Source: Anaerolineales bacterium (GTDB lineage: Bacteria; Chloroflexota; Anaerolineae; Anaerolineales; Villigracilaceae). Taken from it: DNA of 64,000 bases. The stretch covers positions 47,995 through 111,994 of the forward strand of contig JADZCC010000076.1 of NCBI GenBank assembly GCA_020851785.1. The letters run 5' to 3'. Below the pieces are notes generated by a model. The model made no database searches and had not been told where the DNA came from. It saw only the letters and a program-made list of their open reading frames with translations. Position 1 is the stretch's first letter; each line of letters starts with the position of its first letter. This document shows, piece by piece, positions 1 to 8,210 of the stretch. The translations under genes were made by a program, and so were the position numbers.

Positions 1-1129
1 GATCGCCCACCGCGCCCTTCGGCATTTTCGGCGCTTTGGCTTTTGCATCGTAAACCAAAAATTTCCACTCGCCATTCTCCACGCTCTTGTAACGCTTCAC
101 CGTGTTGGCGCGGATGTACCGTCCCGCCTTGTAGCCGTCGCCGTCTTCTTCCAGTTCAATCAAAAACGGCATGTCGGTATTTTCTTTCAAATAGTTGATG
201 AAATACGGCGTTTGCCGCTCCACGTAGAATTCCTTCAAGATGACGTGATTGACCGCCATCCAGATCGCCGTATCCTGCCCCGCCTTGACCGGAATCCACC
301 AATCGGAATATTTCGCCACCTGAGAAAGGTCCGGCGCAATGACGACAAACTTTGCGCCTTCATGCCGCGCCTCGGAGATGAAATGCACGTCGGGCGTGCG
401 CGTCATGTTCAGATTCGAACCCATCGAGACGATGAACTTGCTGTTGTACCAATCGGCCGATTCGCACACGTCGGTCTGGTCGCCCCACACTTCGGGAAAG
501 GCATTCGGCAAGTCGGCATACCAATCGTAGAAGCTCATGTTCACGCCGCCGAACAATTGTAAAAAGCGCGAACCTCCAGCGTACGAAAGGAAGGACATGG
601 CGGGAATCGGCGAGAAGCCAAAGACGCGGTCGGGGCCGTATTCTTTGGCGGTATAAAGCATGGACGCGGCGACGATTTCCAAGACTTCATCCCAATGCGT
701 GCGGCGGAATCCGCCTTTGCCGCGCGCCTTTTGAATCCTCCGGCGTTTGTCTTCATCTTCCATGATCGAAGCGTAAGCCGCAACCGGACTTTTGCCGCTG
801 GAACGCGCCTCGCGCCAAAAGTCCAACAACACGCCGCGCGCATACGGATACTTAACGCGAATTGGGCTGTACACATACCACGAAGCGGAAATCCCACGCT
901 GACAACCGCGCGGCTCGTACGGCGGCAGACCATCCTGCAATAATGGATAATCCGTCTGTTGCATTTCCCACGTGATGATGCCGTCTTTGACATATACCTG
1001 CCACGAACATCCGCCGGTGCAATTCACGCCGTGCGTGCTTCGGACGATGTTGTCGTGTTGCCAACGGTTGCGATAAAACTCCTCCCATTGGCGGGCTTGC
1101 GGATCAATCAAATCCTGAATCCAACTCAT
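1..1129 (-). CDS. narG: Respiratory nitrate reductase alpha subunit, 5' part (runs off left edge)
   Basis: The first 376 codons of the molybdenum subunit that reduces nitrate to nitrite are present; the rest lies beyond base 1. Translation starts at 1129 after a GGAGG ribosome binding site. The protein opens with an MSWIQDL segment, then a [15 protein letters not shown] region that holds the His and the first Cys of the FS0 [4Fe-4S] site; GGCSW and RGCQRG supply the remaining cysteines. The [10 protein letters not shown] segment carries the Asp that ligates molybdenum in the NarG family. Similarity to E. coli NarG is evident along the whole visible part. No Tat signal peptide is visible. It follows the diheme cytochrome gene by about 100 bases on the same strand, matching the narC-narG order known from Thermus. 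The beta, delta and gamma subunits would be expected to the left. Confidence 0.93.
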   Translation of the reverse strand, partial: MSWIQDLIDPQARQWEEFYRNRWQHDNIVRSTHGVNCTGGCSWQVYVKDGIITWEMQQTDYPLLQDGLPPYEPRGCQRGISASWYVYSPIRVKYPYARGVLLDFWREARSSGKSPVAAYASIMEDEDKRRRIQKARGKGGFRRTHWDEVLEIVAASMLYTAKEYGPDRVFGFSPIPAMSFLSYAGGSRFLQLFGGVNMSFYDWYADLPNAFPEVWGDQTDVCESADWYNSKFIVSMGSNLNMTRTPDVHFISEARHEGAKFVVIAPDLSQVAKYSDWWIPVKAGQDTAIWMAVNHVILKEFYVERQTPYFINYLKENTDMPFLIELEEDGDGYKAGRYIRANTVKRYKSVENGEWKFLVYDAKAKAPKMPKGAVGD

Positions 1130-1150
1130 GTTATCTGCCTCCGTTAATTT

Positions 1151-1237
1151 GTACTGCAAAATTCATTTTGCGAATTACTGTACTCCAAAACTCATTTTGC
1201 GAATTACCGCACTGCAAAATTGATTTTGCGAATTACC
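1151..1237. repeat. Three tandem 29-bp repeats with palindromic core
   Basis: Three head-to-tail copies of exactly 29 bp (1151-1179, 1180-1208, 1209-1237) lie between the cytochrome c gene and narG; the cytochrome stop codon falls in the third copy. Each copy carries a short palindrome of the type GCAAAATTCATTTTGC. The same palindrome recurs at 16654-16671, so this belongs to a dispersed family. In the narCG mRNA the copies could form a series of small hairpins. Confidence 0.85.
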
Positions 1238-2099
1238 GTTTTGCCGCCGCACGCGCGCGTTCCACCATGGGTTTGCGCACGCCCCGCAAGCGTTTGCCCC
1301 AATAGAGGTTGGCCAGCGCGATTAAGAGCGCCGCGCCGAGGATGGCCAGCAAAGCGATTTGCAAAAGCGAACTCGGCTCGCGCTGTTGAATGGCGGCCTT
1401 GCTCAAAAAGGCGTAGAGATCGGCTTGCTCTTGCAGGGTGAGCGGCGTACTCGCCCAGATGGAGTTCATCGTCTGCGTGGAAGGCGCGCTGATGAATGAA
1501 GCAAACGCCGTTTCGGATTGGGTGTACCCGCTGTTCGTTAAATCCGGCCCCAGGTTGCCCCCGCCCAACGAGCCAAGCCCGGCCACGCTATGACACGAAA
1601 TGCAATGCGGCCCGCCATTGGAGAAGCGCTGGTCTCCCACAAAATAGGCTTTGCCGCTGACTGCGTCGCCAGCAGGGAGTTCCGCGCCCGCTCCGCCTGT
1701 TGTCGCGCCGCCGCCCAGATAAGCGAGGAGCGCGTCCACTTGATCGGGCGTCAGTCCCAAGTTTGGCATGGGAACATTGTTGTATTCCTTAAACAACCCT
1801 GTGGCGATGGGATCGCCCGAAGCCAGGACTTGATCGGGCGCGAGAATCCATTGCTTGAGCCAGACAGGGTCCTGGCGCTCGGTCACGCCTTGCAAATCCG
1901 GGCCCACCAGTTTTCCGCCGCCAATCGTATGACAGGCGACGCATTTTTCCTTGAATAGCGCTTCGCCATCCGCGGCTTGCGCCGACGGTTGCGCGAAGGC
2001 CACGCCAGTTGCCAAAGTTAGAAAGGCCAGCGCGGCCAGCAGAACCAACAACAACGCGGGGCCTTTGGGCAGGGATAATCTTTCAACGCTTTCAGTCAT
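1233..2099 (-). CDS. narC: Membrane-anchored diheme cytochrome c of the nitrate reductase operon
   Basis: The 288-residue protein has an N-terminal hydrophobic export segment (about residues 13-36), two cytochrome c domains with heme motifs CVACH (residues 53-57) and CISCH (166-170), and one C-terminal membrane helix (about 245-265) followed by a basic tail. The heme domains should therefore face outward and be tethered to the membrane. Its place directly before narG resembles Thermus, where the diheme NarC transfers electrons to the nitrate reductase complex; the symbol is inferred from that context. The start overlaps the end of the preceding receiver-like gene by 8 bases, which suggests coupled translation. 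A different role in quinol or cytochrome electron transfer is possible, but the two CXXCH motifs make c-type heme binding near certain. Confidence 0.85.
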   Translation of the reverse strand: MTESVERLSLPKGPALLLVLLAALAFLTLATGVAFAQPSAQAADGEALFKEKCVACHTIGGGKLVGPDLQGVTERQDPVWLKQWILAPDQVLASGDPIATGLFKEYNNVPMPNLGLTPDQVDALLAYLGGGATTGGAGAELPAGDAVSGKAYFVGDQRFSNGGPHCISCHSVAGLGSLGGGNLGPDLTNSGYTQSETAFASFISAPSTQTMNSIWASTPLTLQEQADLYAFLSKAAIQQREPSSLLQIALLAILGAALLIALANLYWGKRLRGVRKPMVERARAAAKR

Positions 2100-2481
2100 T
2101 ATTTTTTGTACTCCTCTCGTTTGAGGGAATTGCCGTTTTGGAGATACGGCGGATGGTTTTTAATAAATCCATGCCGCGCGCTGGATAGGAGTGCATGGAA
2201 AAAACGCGGAAGATGTTTTCGGTCAGGTTGGCGCGAATGACGGGAAGTTCGGGATATTTTTCAAGGATGGCGGAAGCTAAAGCGACGGCTTTTTCATCCC
2301 GCGCGTTTTTCTCCACGACGATGACCACATTTGGGTTGATTTCTGAAATCCGCGAACAGGTTTCCGTTTCAATGGCCCAAGGTCCAAGCAATTCCACGCC
2401 TGTGGCCGCGCGCAAAACCATCTCCATGCTTTCGCTAAAGAGATGCTTCGCGCAGACGAGCAAAACGCGTTGCTTGTGCAT
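2092..2481 (-). CDS. Receiver-like protein without output domain
   Basis: A 129-residue protein starting with MHKQRVLLVC; an upstream in-frame Met would allow up to 161 residues. The pattern of a hydrophobic first strand, a NVVIVVE strand and a later PVIRANL strand resembles the fold of response-regulator receiver domains. The acidic pair after strand 1 and the usual phosphoacceptor Asp at the end of strand 3 are not evident (VVIVVEKN), and there is no DNA-binding domain. It could be a pseudo-receiver. It is the first gene of the nar operon, overlaps the cytochrome c gene by 8 bases and lies beside a NarL/NarX-type pair read in the same direction. Function unknown. The start is uncertain because no good ribosome binding site precedes it. 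Confidence 0.6.
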   Translation of the reverse strand: MHKQRVLLVCAKHLFSESMEMVLRAATGVELLGPWAIETETCSRISEINPNVVIVVEKNARDEKAVALASAILEKYPELPVIRANLTENIFRVFSMHSYPARGMDLLKTIRRISKTAIPSNERSTKNND

Positions 2482-2585
2482 GGATTTAGAGTACTCAAAA
2501 GGAGGGGAATGTAAAATCCTTCTCATGCCCTGCTTTTGGCATGAAAAAAGAATGAGCTTAAAACGCTCATGAATCAAGTCATAAA

Positions 2586-2591
2586 ATTATA
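2586..2591 (-). promoter_or_regulatory. Candidate -10 box of the nar operon
   Basis: Read on the minus strand, TATAAT lies in an AT-rich stretch about 105 bases before the assumed start of the receiver-like gene. No -35 box at the usual 16-18 bp is convincing, which would fit activator-dependent transcription, but this is a weak call. Confidence 0.3.
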
Positions 2592-2698
2592 AAAAACGTT
2601 TTTATCGTGCGCTCCAACTAAATTTCCCCCGTGTGTCTAAAAAGAATTAGTCCTTTTTGAAAAAAACTTCGAGACGGTTGTTTCGGATAACGCTTTGT

Positions 2699-3355
2699 TT
2701 ACAAAAGCCCTTTGGCTTTTGCGGCTTTGGCCGCTTCGCGCCGCGTGCGCACATGCAGTTTGGATAAAATATTGCGCACGTGCGTTTTGACCGTATTCAA
2801 ACTGATGTTTAATTCGGCGGCGATCTCTTTGTCGGTTGCGCCGTCGGCGGCTTGAATCAAAACCTGGTTTTCGCGTTCGGTCAGCGCCCCGGCGTCTTCT
2901 TTCTCCGGCGCCGTCCCTACGCTTAAGCGCCGAAACTCTGCCAGCACGCGCCCGGCCAAATGCGGCGAGACGGCGGCTTCGCCTTGCAGGGCGCTTCGCA
3001 ACATATCCAGCAAACCTTGCGCGCGAATTTCTTTAAGTAGATAACCTTGGGCGCCGTTCTTGAGCGCTTCAAAGAGCAATTCGTCGTCGCCGCGCACGGT
3101 CAGCATCACCACGATCATCTCCGGCTGGTTTTGTTTAATCTGCCGCACGGCTTCAATGCCGTCCATACCGGGCATTTGCACGTCCATCAAAATCAAATCT
3201 GGTTTGAGTTCCTGCGCTTTGACGAGCGCTTCCAACCCGTCGTTGGCTTCGCCGATGACTTGCAGGTCTGCCTGGGCGTTGAGGATTCCAGCCAGCCCTT
3301 CCCGAAAGAGGATGTGGTCGTCCACCAACAAAATGCGGGCGGGTTTGGCGCTCAT
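2699..3355 (-). CDS. NarL/LuxR-type response regulator
   Basis: This 218-residue protein has an N-terminal receiver domain (VDDH acidic pair at residues 11-14, phosphoacceptor Asp58 in LILMDVQMPG, a switch Thr in VVMLTVRG) and a C-terminal LuxR/GerE helix-turn-helix (about 155-215) with the typical LTERENQVL and NISLNTVKTHVRNI segments. It should bind DNA when phosphorylated by the kinase encoded just upstream; the two genes overlap by four bases (ATGA), so they are a translationally coupled pair. Its target is probably the nar operon, whose first gene begins about 220 bases further along on the same strand. That link is inferred from position only. Confidence 0.92.
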   Translation of the reverse strand: MSAKPARILLVDDHILFREGLAGILNAQADLQVIGEANDGLEALVKAQELKPDLILMDVQMPGMDGIEAVRQIKQNQPEMIVVMLTVRGDDELLFEALKNGAQGYLLKEIRAQGLLDMLRSALQGEAAVSPHLAGRVLAEFRRLSVGTAPEKEDAGALTERENQVLIQAADGATDKEIAAELNISLNTVKTHVRNILSKLHVRTRREAAKAAKAKGLL

Positions 3356-4857
3356 AGGTTCCGCTCCTCTGGCCAGGTTAGGGTGATGCGCGTGCCTTGT
3401 CCCGCGCTGGAGGCGAATTCCACTTGCCCGCCAATGTGTTTGGCGCGCGCTTGCATAATTTGCAGGCCAAAATGTCCGCTGGGCGCGGCTTGTAACGTGT
3501 TAAAACCTTTTCCGTTGTCATATACGGTTACAAAGTAGCCGTCTTCGTTTTGCCCAATGGATACGCCAACTTGACTGGCTTGGGCATGGCGAGCGGCGTT
3601 GATTAAGGCTTCATGGACGATGTTGTAAATTTGTTCGGCGGTTTGCGGCGCAGGTTCAGGCGTGGAGGATGTTTCAGAACGCCAGACCGATTCCAGGTCG
3701 TGTTGTGCGGCGACTTCATCCAACGCTTCGCGCAGGCGGGCCCACAGATTTTTATTGGCAGGGAGCGTTTCGTTCATCAGCCGATTGATGGCGCGGCGTA
3801 CGTCGCCGGTGGCTTTGCTGATGGTTTCGCGCGTTTTATGCAAACGATCCAGGGCCGCGCCTTCCTGACCGTCTGAAAGAAATTCCACAATTTGATCGGT
3901 CATCAAGCCCAAATAGCTGAGGGTTTGTCCCAGTCCATCGTGCATTTCGGCCGCCACGCGCTGACGTTCGCCCAGCGTGCCCGTTTGTTCGGCTTGCGCG
4001 AAGAGGCGCGCATTTTCCAGCGCGATGGCGGCCACGTTGGCCAGTTTGGAAAGCATATCTGCCGATTCGGCGGCGAATTGGTTTTGTGCAGGGCTTCCCA
4101 CGCATAACGCGCCAATCACGCGGTTGCCCACGCGCAAGGGCGCGGCCAGGTGGCTGGTGCGATATTCCGCCGATAACATTCGACACCCGCCCTGACAGAA
4201 ATTTAACCCGCAGATCATCGCGCCATCGTCCGCCAGCACGGCATTGGCAAAGTCGCTATCGGTGGGCATGGCATGGCCGACAATCGCATTTTTGGGGCCG
4301 CTTAAGGTTTGCAGTTTGAGCCAGCTTTGGTTTTCGTCCACCAGACAGAGCGAGGCGACTTCGCCGCCCAGTAAAGCGCGGGCCTTGTCGGTAACAGAGT
4401 TGAGGACTTGTTGAATGTCGAGGCGCGAGGAAATTTCGCGGCTGACTTCGTTGAGCATTTCAAGTTCATGCGTGCGTTGAGCTACGCGTTGTTCCAAAGT
4501 GAGGTTGGATTGAAGTAGTTCCTGACGCGCAGAGGAGAGCCGCGCGCGCATTTCGTCGAAGGCTTGGGCCAGAGCTTGCAATTCTTGCGGACCTGCAACC
4601 TGAATCGGCGCATCCAGTTGATTCTCCCCGACGGTTTCCACTGCCCTCTGCAGGGTCTGAAGCGGCCGCAGAAGCGAGCGCCGCAAAAGCCACGCGCCCA
4701 GTCCCAATAAAATTAAGGCCAGCCCCAGAAAGACGAGTTGAATGACGCGCACTTGTTGAGTCTGCGCGTCCCAATACGTTACGCCGACGGAGACGATGAC
4801 CAAAAGCGCAAACGCCGCAAGTAAAACCGTTAACTGAACTTGAAGTCGTTGGAACAT
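3352..4857 (-). CDS. NarX-type sensor histidine kinase with HAMP and GAF domains
   Basis: The 501-residue kinase has two N-terminal membrane helices (about 7-27 and 38-58) joined by a loop of only about ten residues, then HAMP (60-112), a coiled coil, a GAF domain (about 145-285), a HisKA_3 dimerisation domain with the H-box AAEMHDGLGQ (His306), and a HATPase domain with DNGKGF. The periplasmic nitrate-binding P-box of true NarX is absent, so sensing must be cytoplasmic. The GAF domain holds five cysteines (C171, C216, C221, C225, C252), three of them in a C-x4-C-x3-C cluster that could bind an Fe-S cluster or sense redox state. It is coupled to the NarL-type regulator and follows a MarR gene by 21 bases. 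Confidence 0.9.
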   Translation of the reverse strand: MFQRLQVQLTVLLAAFALLVIVSVGVTYWDAQTQQVRVIQLVFLGLALILLGLGAWLLRRSLLRPLQTLQRAVETVGENQLDAPIQVAGPQELQALAQAFDEMRARLSSARQELLQSNLTLEQRVAQRTHELEMLNEVSREISSRLDIQQVLNSVTDKARALLGGEVASLCLVDENQSWLKLQTLSGPKNAIVGHAMPTDSDFANAVLADDGAMICGLNFCQGGCRMLSAEYRTSHLAAPLRVGNRVIGALCVGSPAQNQFAAESADMLSKLANVAAIALENARLFAQAEQTGTLGERQRVAAEMHDGLGQTLSYLGLMTDQIVEFLSDGQEGAALDRLHKTRETISKATGDVRRAINRLMNETLPANKNLWARLREALDEVAAQHDLESVWRSETSSTPEPAPQTAEQIYNIVHEALINAARHAQASQVGVSIGQNEDGYFVTVYDNGKGFNTLQAAPSGHFGLQIMQARAKHIGGQVEFASSAGQGTRITLTWPEERNL

Positions 4858-4878
4858 GGGTTGGCCGGATTATAACAT

Positions 4879-5304
4879 TCAACGCAATTCGTTTTTTTCA
4901 GCGGAGAATTGCTCGAATAACTTTTGTAATTCGGGTAGGATGCGGCGGAGTTCCTCTTTATGAATGGAAGAGAGCTGTTCCAGCGCAATCAAGCCTTGCG
5001 CCGAAAGCGTCACATACACCTGTCGCCGATCGGCGCTGGAAGGTTCGCGCTTGAGCAGTTTTTGGGCCGTCAGCCGGTTGACCAGCCCCACCGCGCTGTG
5101 ATGCCGAATTTGCAGGCGCTCGGATAATTCTTTGACCGTAATCTTATCCCGCCCGGGAAAGCCCTTGATGGACAACAAAGCCTGATGCTGTTGCGGAGTC
5201 AGCCCCATGGATTGCGCGGCCTCTTCGCTGAAATGCAGGAACTGCCTTAAGGAGTAGCGAAAGGCGGCTAAAAGCTCATACTCTGTTTTTGTAATTCGAG
5301 CCAT
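4879..5304 (-). CDS. MarR-family transcriptional regulator
   Basis: A 141-residue protein with the winged helix-turn-helix of the MarR family: the MGLTPQQHQALLSI segment, the recognition region LSERLQIRHHSAVGLVNRL, and the wing with the invariant SSADRRQVYVTLS (family pattern DxRxxxxxLT). The C-terminal helix would form the dimer interface. It is the first gene before the kinase/regulator pair on the minus strand. A MITE-like repeat sits just upstream. The divergent ClC channel gene has a palindrome inside its promoter that would be a plausible MarR operator. The ligand cannot be predicted. Confidence 0.9.
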   Translation of the reverse strand: MARITKTEYELLAAFRYSLRQFLHFSEEAAQSMGLTPQQHQALLSIKGFPGRDKITVKELSERLQIRHHSAVGLVNRLTAQKLLKREPSSADRRQVYVTLSAQGLIALEQLSSIHKEELRRILPELQKLFEQFSAEKNELR

Positions 5305-5335
5305 GACACATCCTTGCGTTGGATTTGAAGAAAAT

Positions 5336-5473
5336 GATACTAACTCACCTTACGCAGTTTTGCGAAAATTCGTAAATTCTCCCTCACCCTAACCCTCTCC
5401 CAAAGGGAGAGGGGACTCCCTTCTCCAACGGGAGAAGGGTTGGGGATGAGGGCGCGTAAGGTGAGATACTAAC
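5336..5473. mobile_element. Complete 120-bp MITE-like element with TIRs and 9-bp target duplication
   Basis: The element spans 5345-5464. Its ends are perfect 11-bp inverted repeats (TCACCTTACGC at 5345-5355 and GCGTAAGGTGA at 5454-5464). It is flanked by identical 9-bp direct repeats GATACTAAC (5336-5344 and 5465-5473), the mark of a transposition event. The interior holds two GC-rich hairpins built from CCCTCTCC/GGAGAGGG and CCCTTCTCC/GGAGAAGGG arms. No reading frame is present, so it must be mobilised in trans. A decayed relative lies at 32934-33010, and hairpins of the same type are at 22537-22580 and 24187-24230. It inserted between the MarR gene and the ClC gene. Confidence 0.88.
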
Positions 5474-5600
5474 CCTCGGACATGAGTTCGGACAAAAGCG
5501 CCTTTAGCCACAGATTTCGCGGATTCTCGCGAAAAACGAAAGAAAAAATCAGCGTCAATTTGTGTCAATCCGCGGCAAAAAAATGTCTGAAGTTCTGCCC
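5474..5600. other. Non-coding spacer with common degenerate repeat
   Basis: Between the MITE and the ClC promoter no gene is supported. The part at 5505-5577 (CCACAGATTTCGCGGATTCT, later AATCAGCGTCAATTTGTGTC) resembles short repeats often seen in bacterial intergenic DNA. A few similar words occur at 55260-55330. In-frame Met codons here extend the ClC frame upstream but lie before its promoter. Confidence 0.4.
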
Positions 5601-5618
5601 GTACCCAAGATGATACCA

Positions 5619-5647
5619 TTGAATTATATCGTATTACGATATATAAT
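5619..5647 (+). promoter_or_regulatory. Promoter of the ClC gene with operator in the spacer
   Basis: TTGAAT (5619-5624) and TATAAT (5642-5647) are separated by exactly 17 bp. The spacer consists almost entirely of a perfect 19-bp palindrome, TATATCGTATTACGATATA (5625-5643), with 9-bp arms around a single base. A repressor bound there would block RNA polymerase. The MarR protein encoded at 4879-5304 is the nearest candidate; this pairing is inferred. Confidence 0.8.
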
Positions 5648-5681
5648 CGAAGCTCAACTTTATTCAGGAGCAGAAAAGAAG

Positions 5682-7532
5682 ATGGTAGAAAGAAGTAGTC
5701 TGGATTACAAGCACGGCAACATTAATTCCTCCGGCGGTTTTCGTGTTTTTTTGATTTCCCTTTTGGCGGCCTTGATTGGGCTTTTGGCTGGTTTTGTGGC
5801 CTATGGGCTGTATTCGTTAATTTCGATTATTACCAACCTGGTTTTCTTTCAACGTTATGGCATTACCCTCCCAAACCTGGACGCGAATCCGCTGGGTGGT
5901 TGGATCATCGTTGTTCCGGTCATCGGCGGACTGATCGTCGGCGTGATGGCCAAATATGGCTCGCCGAAGATTAAGGGGCATGGCATCCCTGAGGCCATGG
6001 AAGCGGTGCTGACGAATCGCAGTCGCATTCAGCCGCGCGTGGCCATCCTCAAGCCGATTTCAGCGGCCATCGCCATCGGCACGGGCGGCCCGTTTGGCGC
6101 CGAAGGCCCAATCATTCAAACTGGCGGCGCGCTCGGCTCGTTGATCGGTCAACTGCTCCACACCACCGCATCCGAACGTAAGGTCTTATTGGCCTGCGGG
6201 GCGGCGGCGGGCATGGCGGCCACGTTTAGCACGCCAATTGCGGCCGTAATTTTGGCGATTGAACTTTTATTGTTTGAATTCAAGTCGCGTTCGTTCATCC
6301 CTCTGGTGATTGCCAGCACGCTGGCCACCACCGTCCACCTGTGGCTGATGGGCACGGGCCCGATGTTCACAGTTGGCGCGGTGGATTTTGGCATTCCCAA
6401 CGCTTTGCCGTATTACATCGTCCTCGGCGTGGTCTGCGGAATTGCGGGCGTTGGCTTTAGCAATATCCTGTATTGGGTCGAAGATTTATTTGAACATCTA
6501 CCCTTTGACTCCATGTGGTACCCGGCCGTGGGCGCGTTGGGGCTGGGAATCATCGGCTACTTCTTCCCCCGCGTCATCGGCGTAGGCTACGACACCATCT
6601 CCGACATTTTGAACGCCCGCCTGGCGTTGAACGTGTTATTCGCCATTATGATCTTCAAAAGCCTGGCGTTGGTCATTTCGCTTGGCTCCGGCACTTCGGG
6701 CGGTTTGCTGGCCCCCATGTTCATGTCTGGCGCGGCGTTGGGCGGCGCGTTTGCGCTGATCGTCAATCAGATCATTCCCAGCGCGCACCTTTCCCCGGCC
6801 GCGTGCGCGTTGGTCGGCATGGCCGCGGTCTTCGGCTCGGCGGCCCGCGCCACGTTTACGTTAATCATCTTTGCGTTTGAAATCACGCGCGACTATAATT
6901 CCATTTTGCCGTTAATGTTGGTTTGCGTGCTGGCCGATGGCGTTTCGCTCTTGTTGATGCGCAACTCGATTATGACCGAGAAATTGGCGCGGCGCGGTTT
7001 GCACATGCACTTTGATTACGAACCGGATATTTTGCAACAAACCAAAGTGGGCGAGGTGATGGACACGAAACCCAAAGCCATCCCGGCCACGATGACCGTT
7101 CAAGAGATCGCCAACCACGTCACGCGCGGCGATGCAGAATACGCCCATCATCAGGCCTTCCCGATTTTGAACGAACAGGGCTTGGCGGGAATCATCACCT
7201 GGGGCGATATTGTCAAAGCGCTGGCTGAAGATGCGAATGCGGAAAAAACCGTGCTGGAAGCGGGCAACTACGAACCAGTCGTCACCTACCCCGACGAATT
7301 GTTATATGACGCGGTGGGCAAAATGTTACGCAACGACGTTGGGCGCCTGCCGGTGGTAGATCGTCAATCCCCCTTAACCTTGGTGGGCTACCTTGGCCGC
7401 TCCGCAATCATGGAAGCCCGTTTGGGTCGCCTGCATGAGGAGCAAGTCCGCGAGGCGGGCTGGCTGAAACCCACAAATATTTTGAACCGCAAACCCCGCG
7501 TGGCGGAACAAGAAAATCAGCCGGAAGAATAA
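5682..7532 (+). CDS. ClC-family chloride channel/transporter with CBS pair
   Basis: Starting at 5682 (AGGAG upstream, downstream of the promoter) the protein has 616 residues. About 440 residues form the membrane part with the ClC signatures: GTGGPFGAEGPIIQTGG, containing the gating glutamate, and GSGTSGGLLAPMFMSGAALGG in the second half, plus the anion-path region around GMAAVFGSAARATFT. The C-terminal part contains two CBS domains, beginning near VGEVMDTKPKAIPATMTV and ending near LGRLHEEQ, which usually bind nucleotides and regulate transport. The frame stays open for 40 more codons upstream, but these precede the promoter. Whether it is a channel or a H+/Cl- exchanger is not settled; the gating Glu is compatible with both. 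Confidence 0.93.
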   Translation: MVERSSLDYKHGNINSSGGFRVFLISLLAALIGLLAGFVAYGLYSLISIITNLVFFQRYGITLPNLDANPLGGWIIVVPVIGGLIVGVMAKYGSPKIKGHGIPEAMEAVLTNRSRIQPRVAILKPISAAIAIGTGGPFGAEGPIIQTGGALGSLIGQLLHTTASERKVLLACGAAAGMAATFSTPIAAVILAIELLLFEFKSRSFIPLVIASTLATTVHLWLMGTGPMFTVGAVDFGIPNALPYYIVLGVVCGIAGVGFSNILYWVEDLFEHLPFDSMWYPAVGALGLGIIGYFFPRVIGVGYDTISDILNARLALNVLFAIMIFKSLALVISLGSGTSGGLLAPMFMSGAALGGAFALIVNQIIPSAHLSPAACALVGMAAVFGSAARATFTLIIFAFEITRDYNSILPLMLVCVLADGVSLLLMRNSIMTEKLARRGLHMHFDYEPDILQQTKVGEVMDTKPKAIPATMTVQEIANHVTRGDAEYAHHQAFPILNEQGLAGIITWGDIVKALAEDANAEKTVLEAGNYEPVVTYPDELLYDAVGKMLRNDVGRLPVVDRQSPLTLVGYLGRSAIMEARLGRLHEEQVREAGWLKPTNILNRKPRVAEQENQPEE

Positions 7533-7549
7533 ATCTGGAAATGGAAGCA

Positions 7550-7579
7550 AACGTCCCGAAGGTTCTCCTTCGGGACGTT
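7550..7579. terminator. Hairpin between convergent ClC and TetR genes
   Basis: Perfect 13-bp arms (AACGTCCCGAAGG and its complement) around a TTCT loop lie between two converging genes, so it may stop transcription from both sides. There is no clear T-tract. A near copy of the stem is at 17035-17062, so it may also be a repeat element. Confidence 0.6.
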
Positions 7580-7597
7580 GATTGAATCCGAGATTCG

Positions 7598-8179
7598 TTA
7601 TTTCTTTATCCCCTTTAAATAAATATCGGTAATTTCCTGAATCGTTTTATTGGGAACTGGTTTTTCGCCGGTATGCGTCGGATAAAAATAGGGATACATC
7701 ATCCCCAGCAAAGCCCAAGTGGCCACCTCCACTTGCAGGCCGCGAAACTCTCCCGCGTCCATGCCCGCCCGCAAAATGGACTGAATCTTCCCGACAAATT
7801 TATCCTGATAATTTTTTCCAAAGGTCTTGCGCGAAGTTGGGCTGAGGTGAACGATTTCCTGACTGGCCAGGCGAATCGTGGCGCGTTGTTCCGCCGGTTG
7901 AGATAAGACATACGCGACAAATTTGCGGATCTGCTCCGCGCTCGAGCCTGTTTCAGCGACGATTTGGTTAATCCCCGCTTCGATCTCTTCTAAATGCGCC
8001 TGCAAGATGGCCAGGAACAACTGCTCTTTATCTTTGAAGTGATAATACAGCGCCGCCTTGGAAACGCCGAGTTCGTCTGAAATTTCGCGCATGGCCAAAC
8101 CGTAATAGCCCTTATTGATGAAGAGACGTTTGGCGATGCGTAAAATTTGTTCTGAAAGTCCGGGCTCTGAGTTGTTCAT
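7598..8179 (-). CDS. TetR-family transcriptional repressor
   Basis: A 193-residue protein whose first 60 residues are a clear TetR helix-turn-helix (AKRLFINKGYYGLAMREIS, then LGVSKAALYYHFKDKEQLF). The rest is the variable ligand-binding and dimerisation part. It stands near a DUF2269 protein and a 14-TM exporter transcribed in the same direction. The exporter's promoter contains the perfect palindrome ACTTACCG-CT-CGGTAAGT, a typical TetR-type operator, so this protein probably represses the exporter and may respond to an exported compound. The ligand cannot be inferred. Confidence 0.92.
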   Translation of the reverse strand: MNNSEPGLSEQILRIAKRLFINKGYYGLAMREISDELGVSKAALYYHFKDKEQLFLAILQAHLEEIEAGINQIVAETGSSAEQIRKFVAYVLSQPAEQRATIRLASQEIVHLSPTSRKTFGKNYQDKFVGKIQSILRAGMDAGEFRGLQVEVATWALLGMMYPYFYPTHTGEKPVPNKTIQEITDIYLKGIKK

Positions 8180-8210
8180 AGGCTGATTGTAACGCGTCCT
8201 CTCAAGCGCT

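Noticed and set aside
1151..1237. Possible CRISPR array from the 29-bp repeats
   Set aside because: The repeats are directly joined with no spacers, and no cas genes are present.
5562..5681. Longer N-terminus of the ClC protein
   Set aside because: The extra codons lie upstream of a clear promoter and contain dispersed-repeat sequence; 5682 has the better ribosome binding site.
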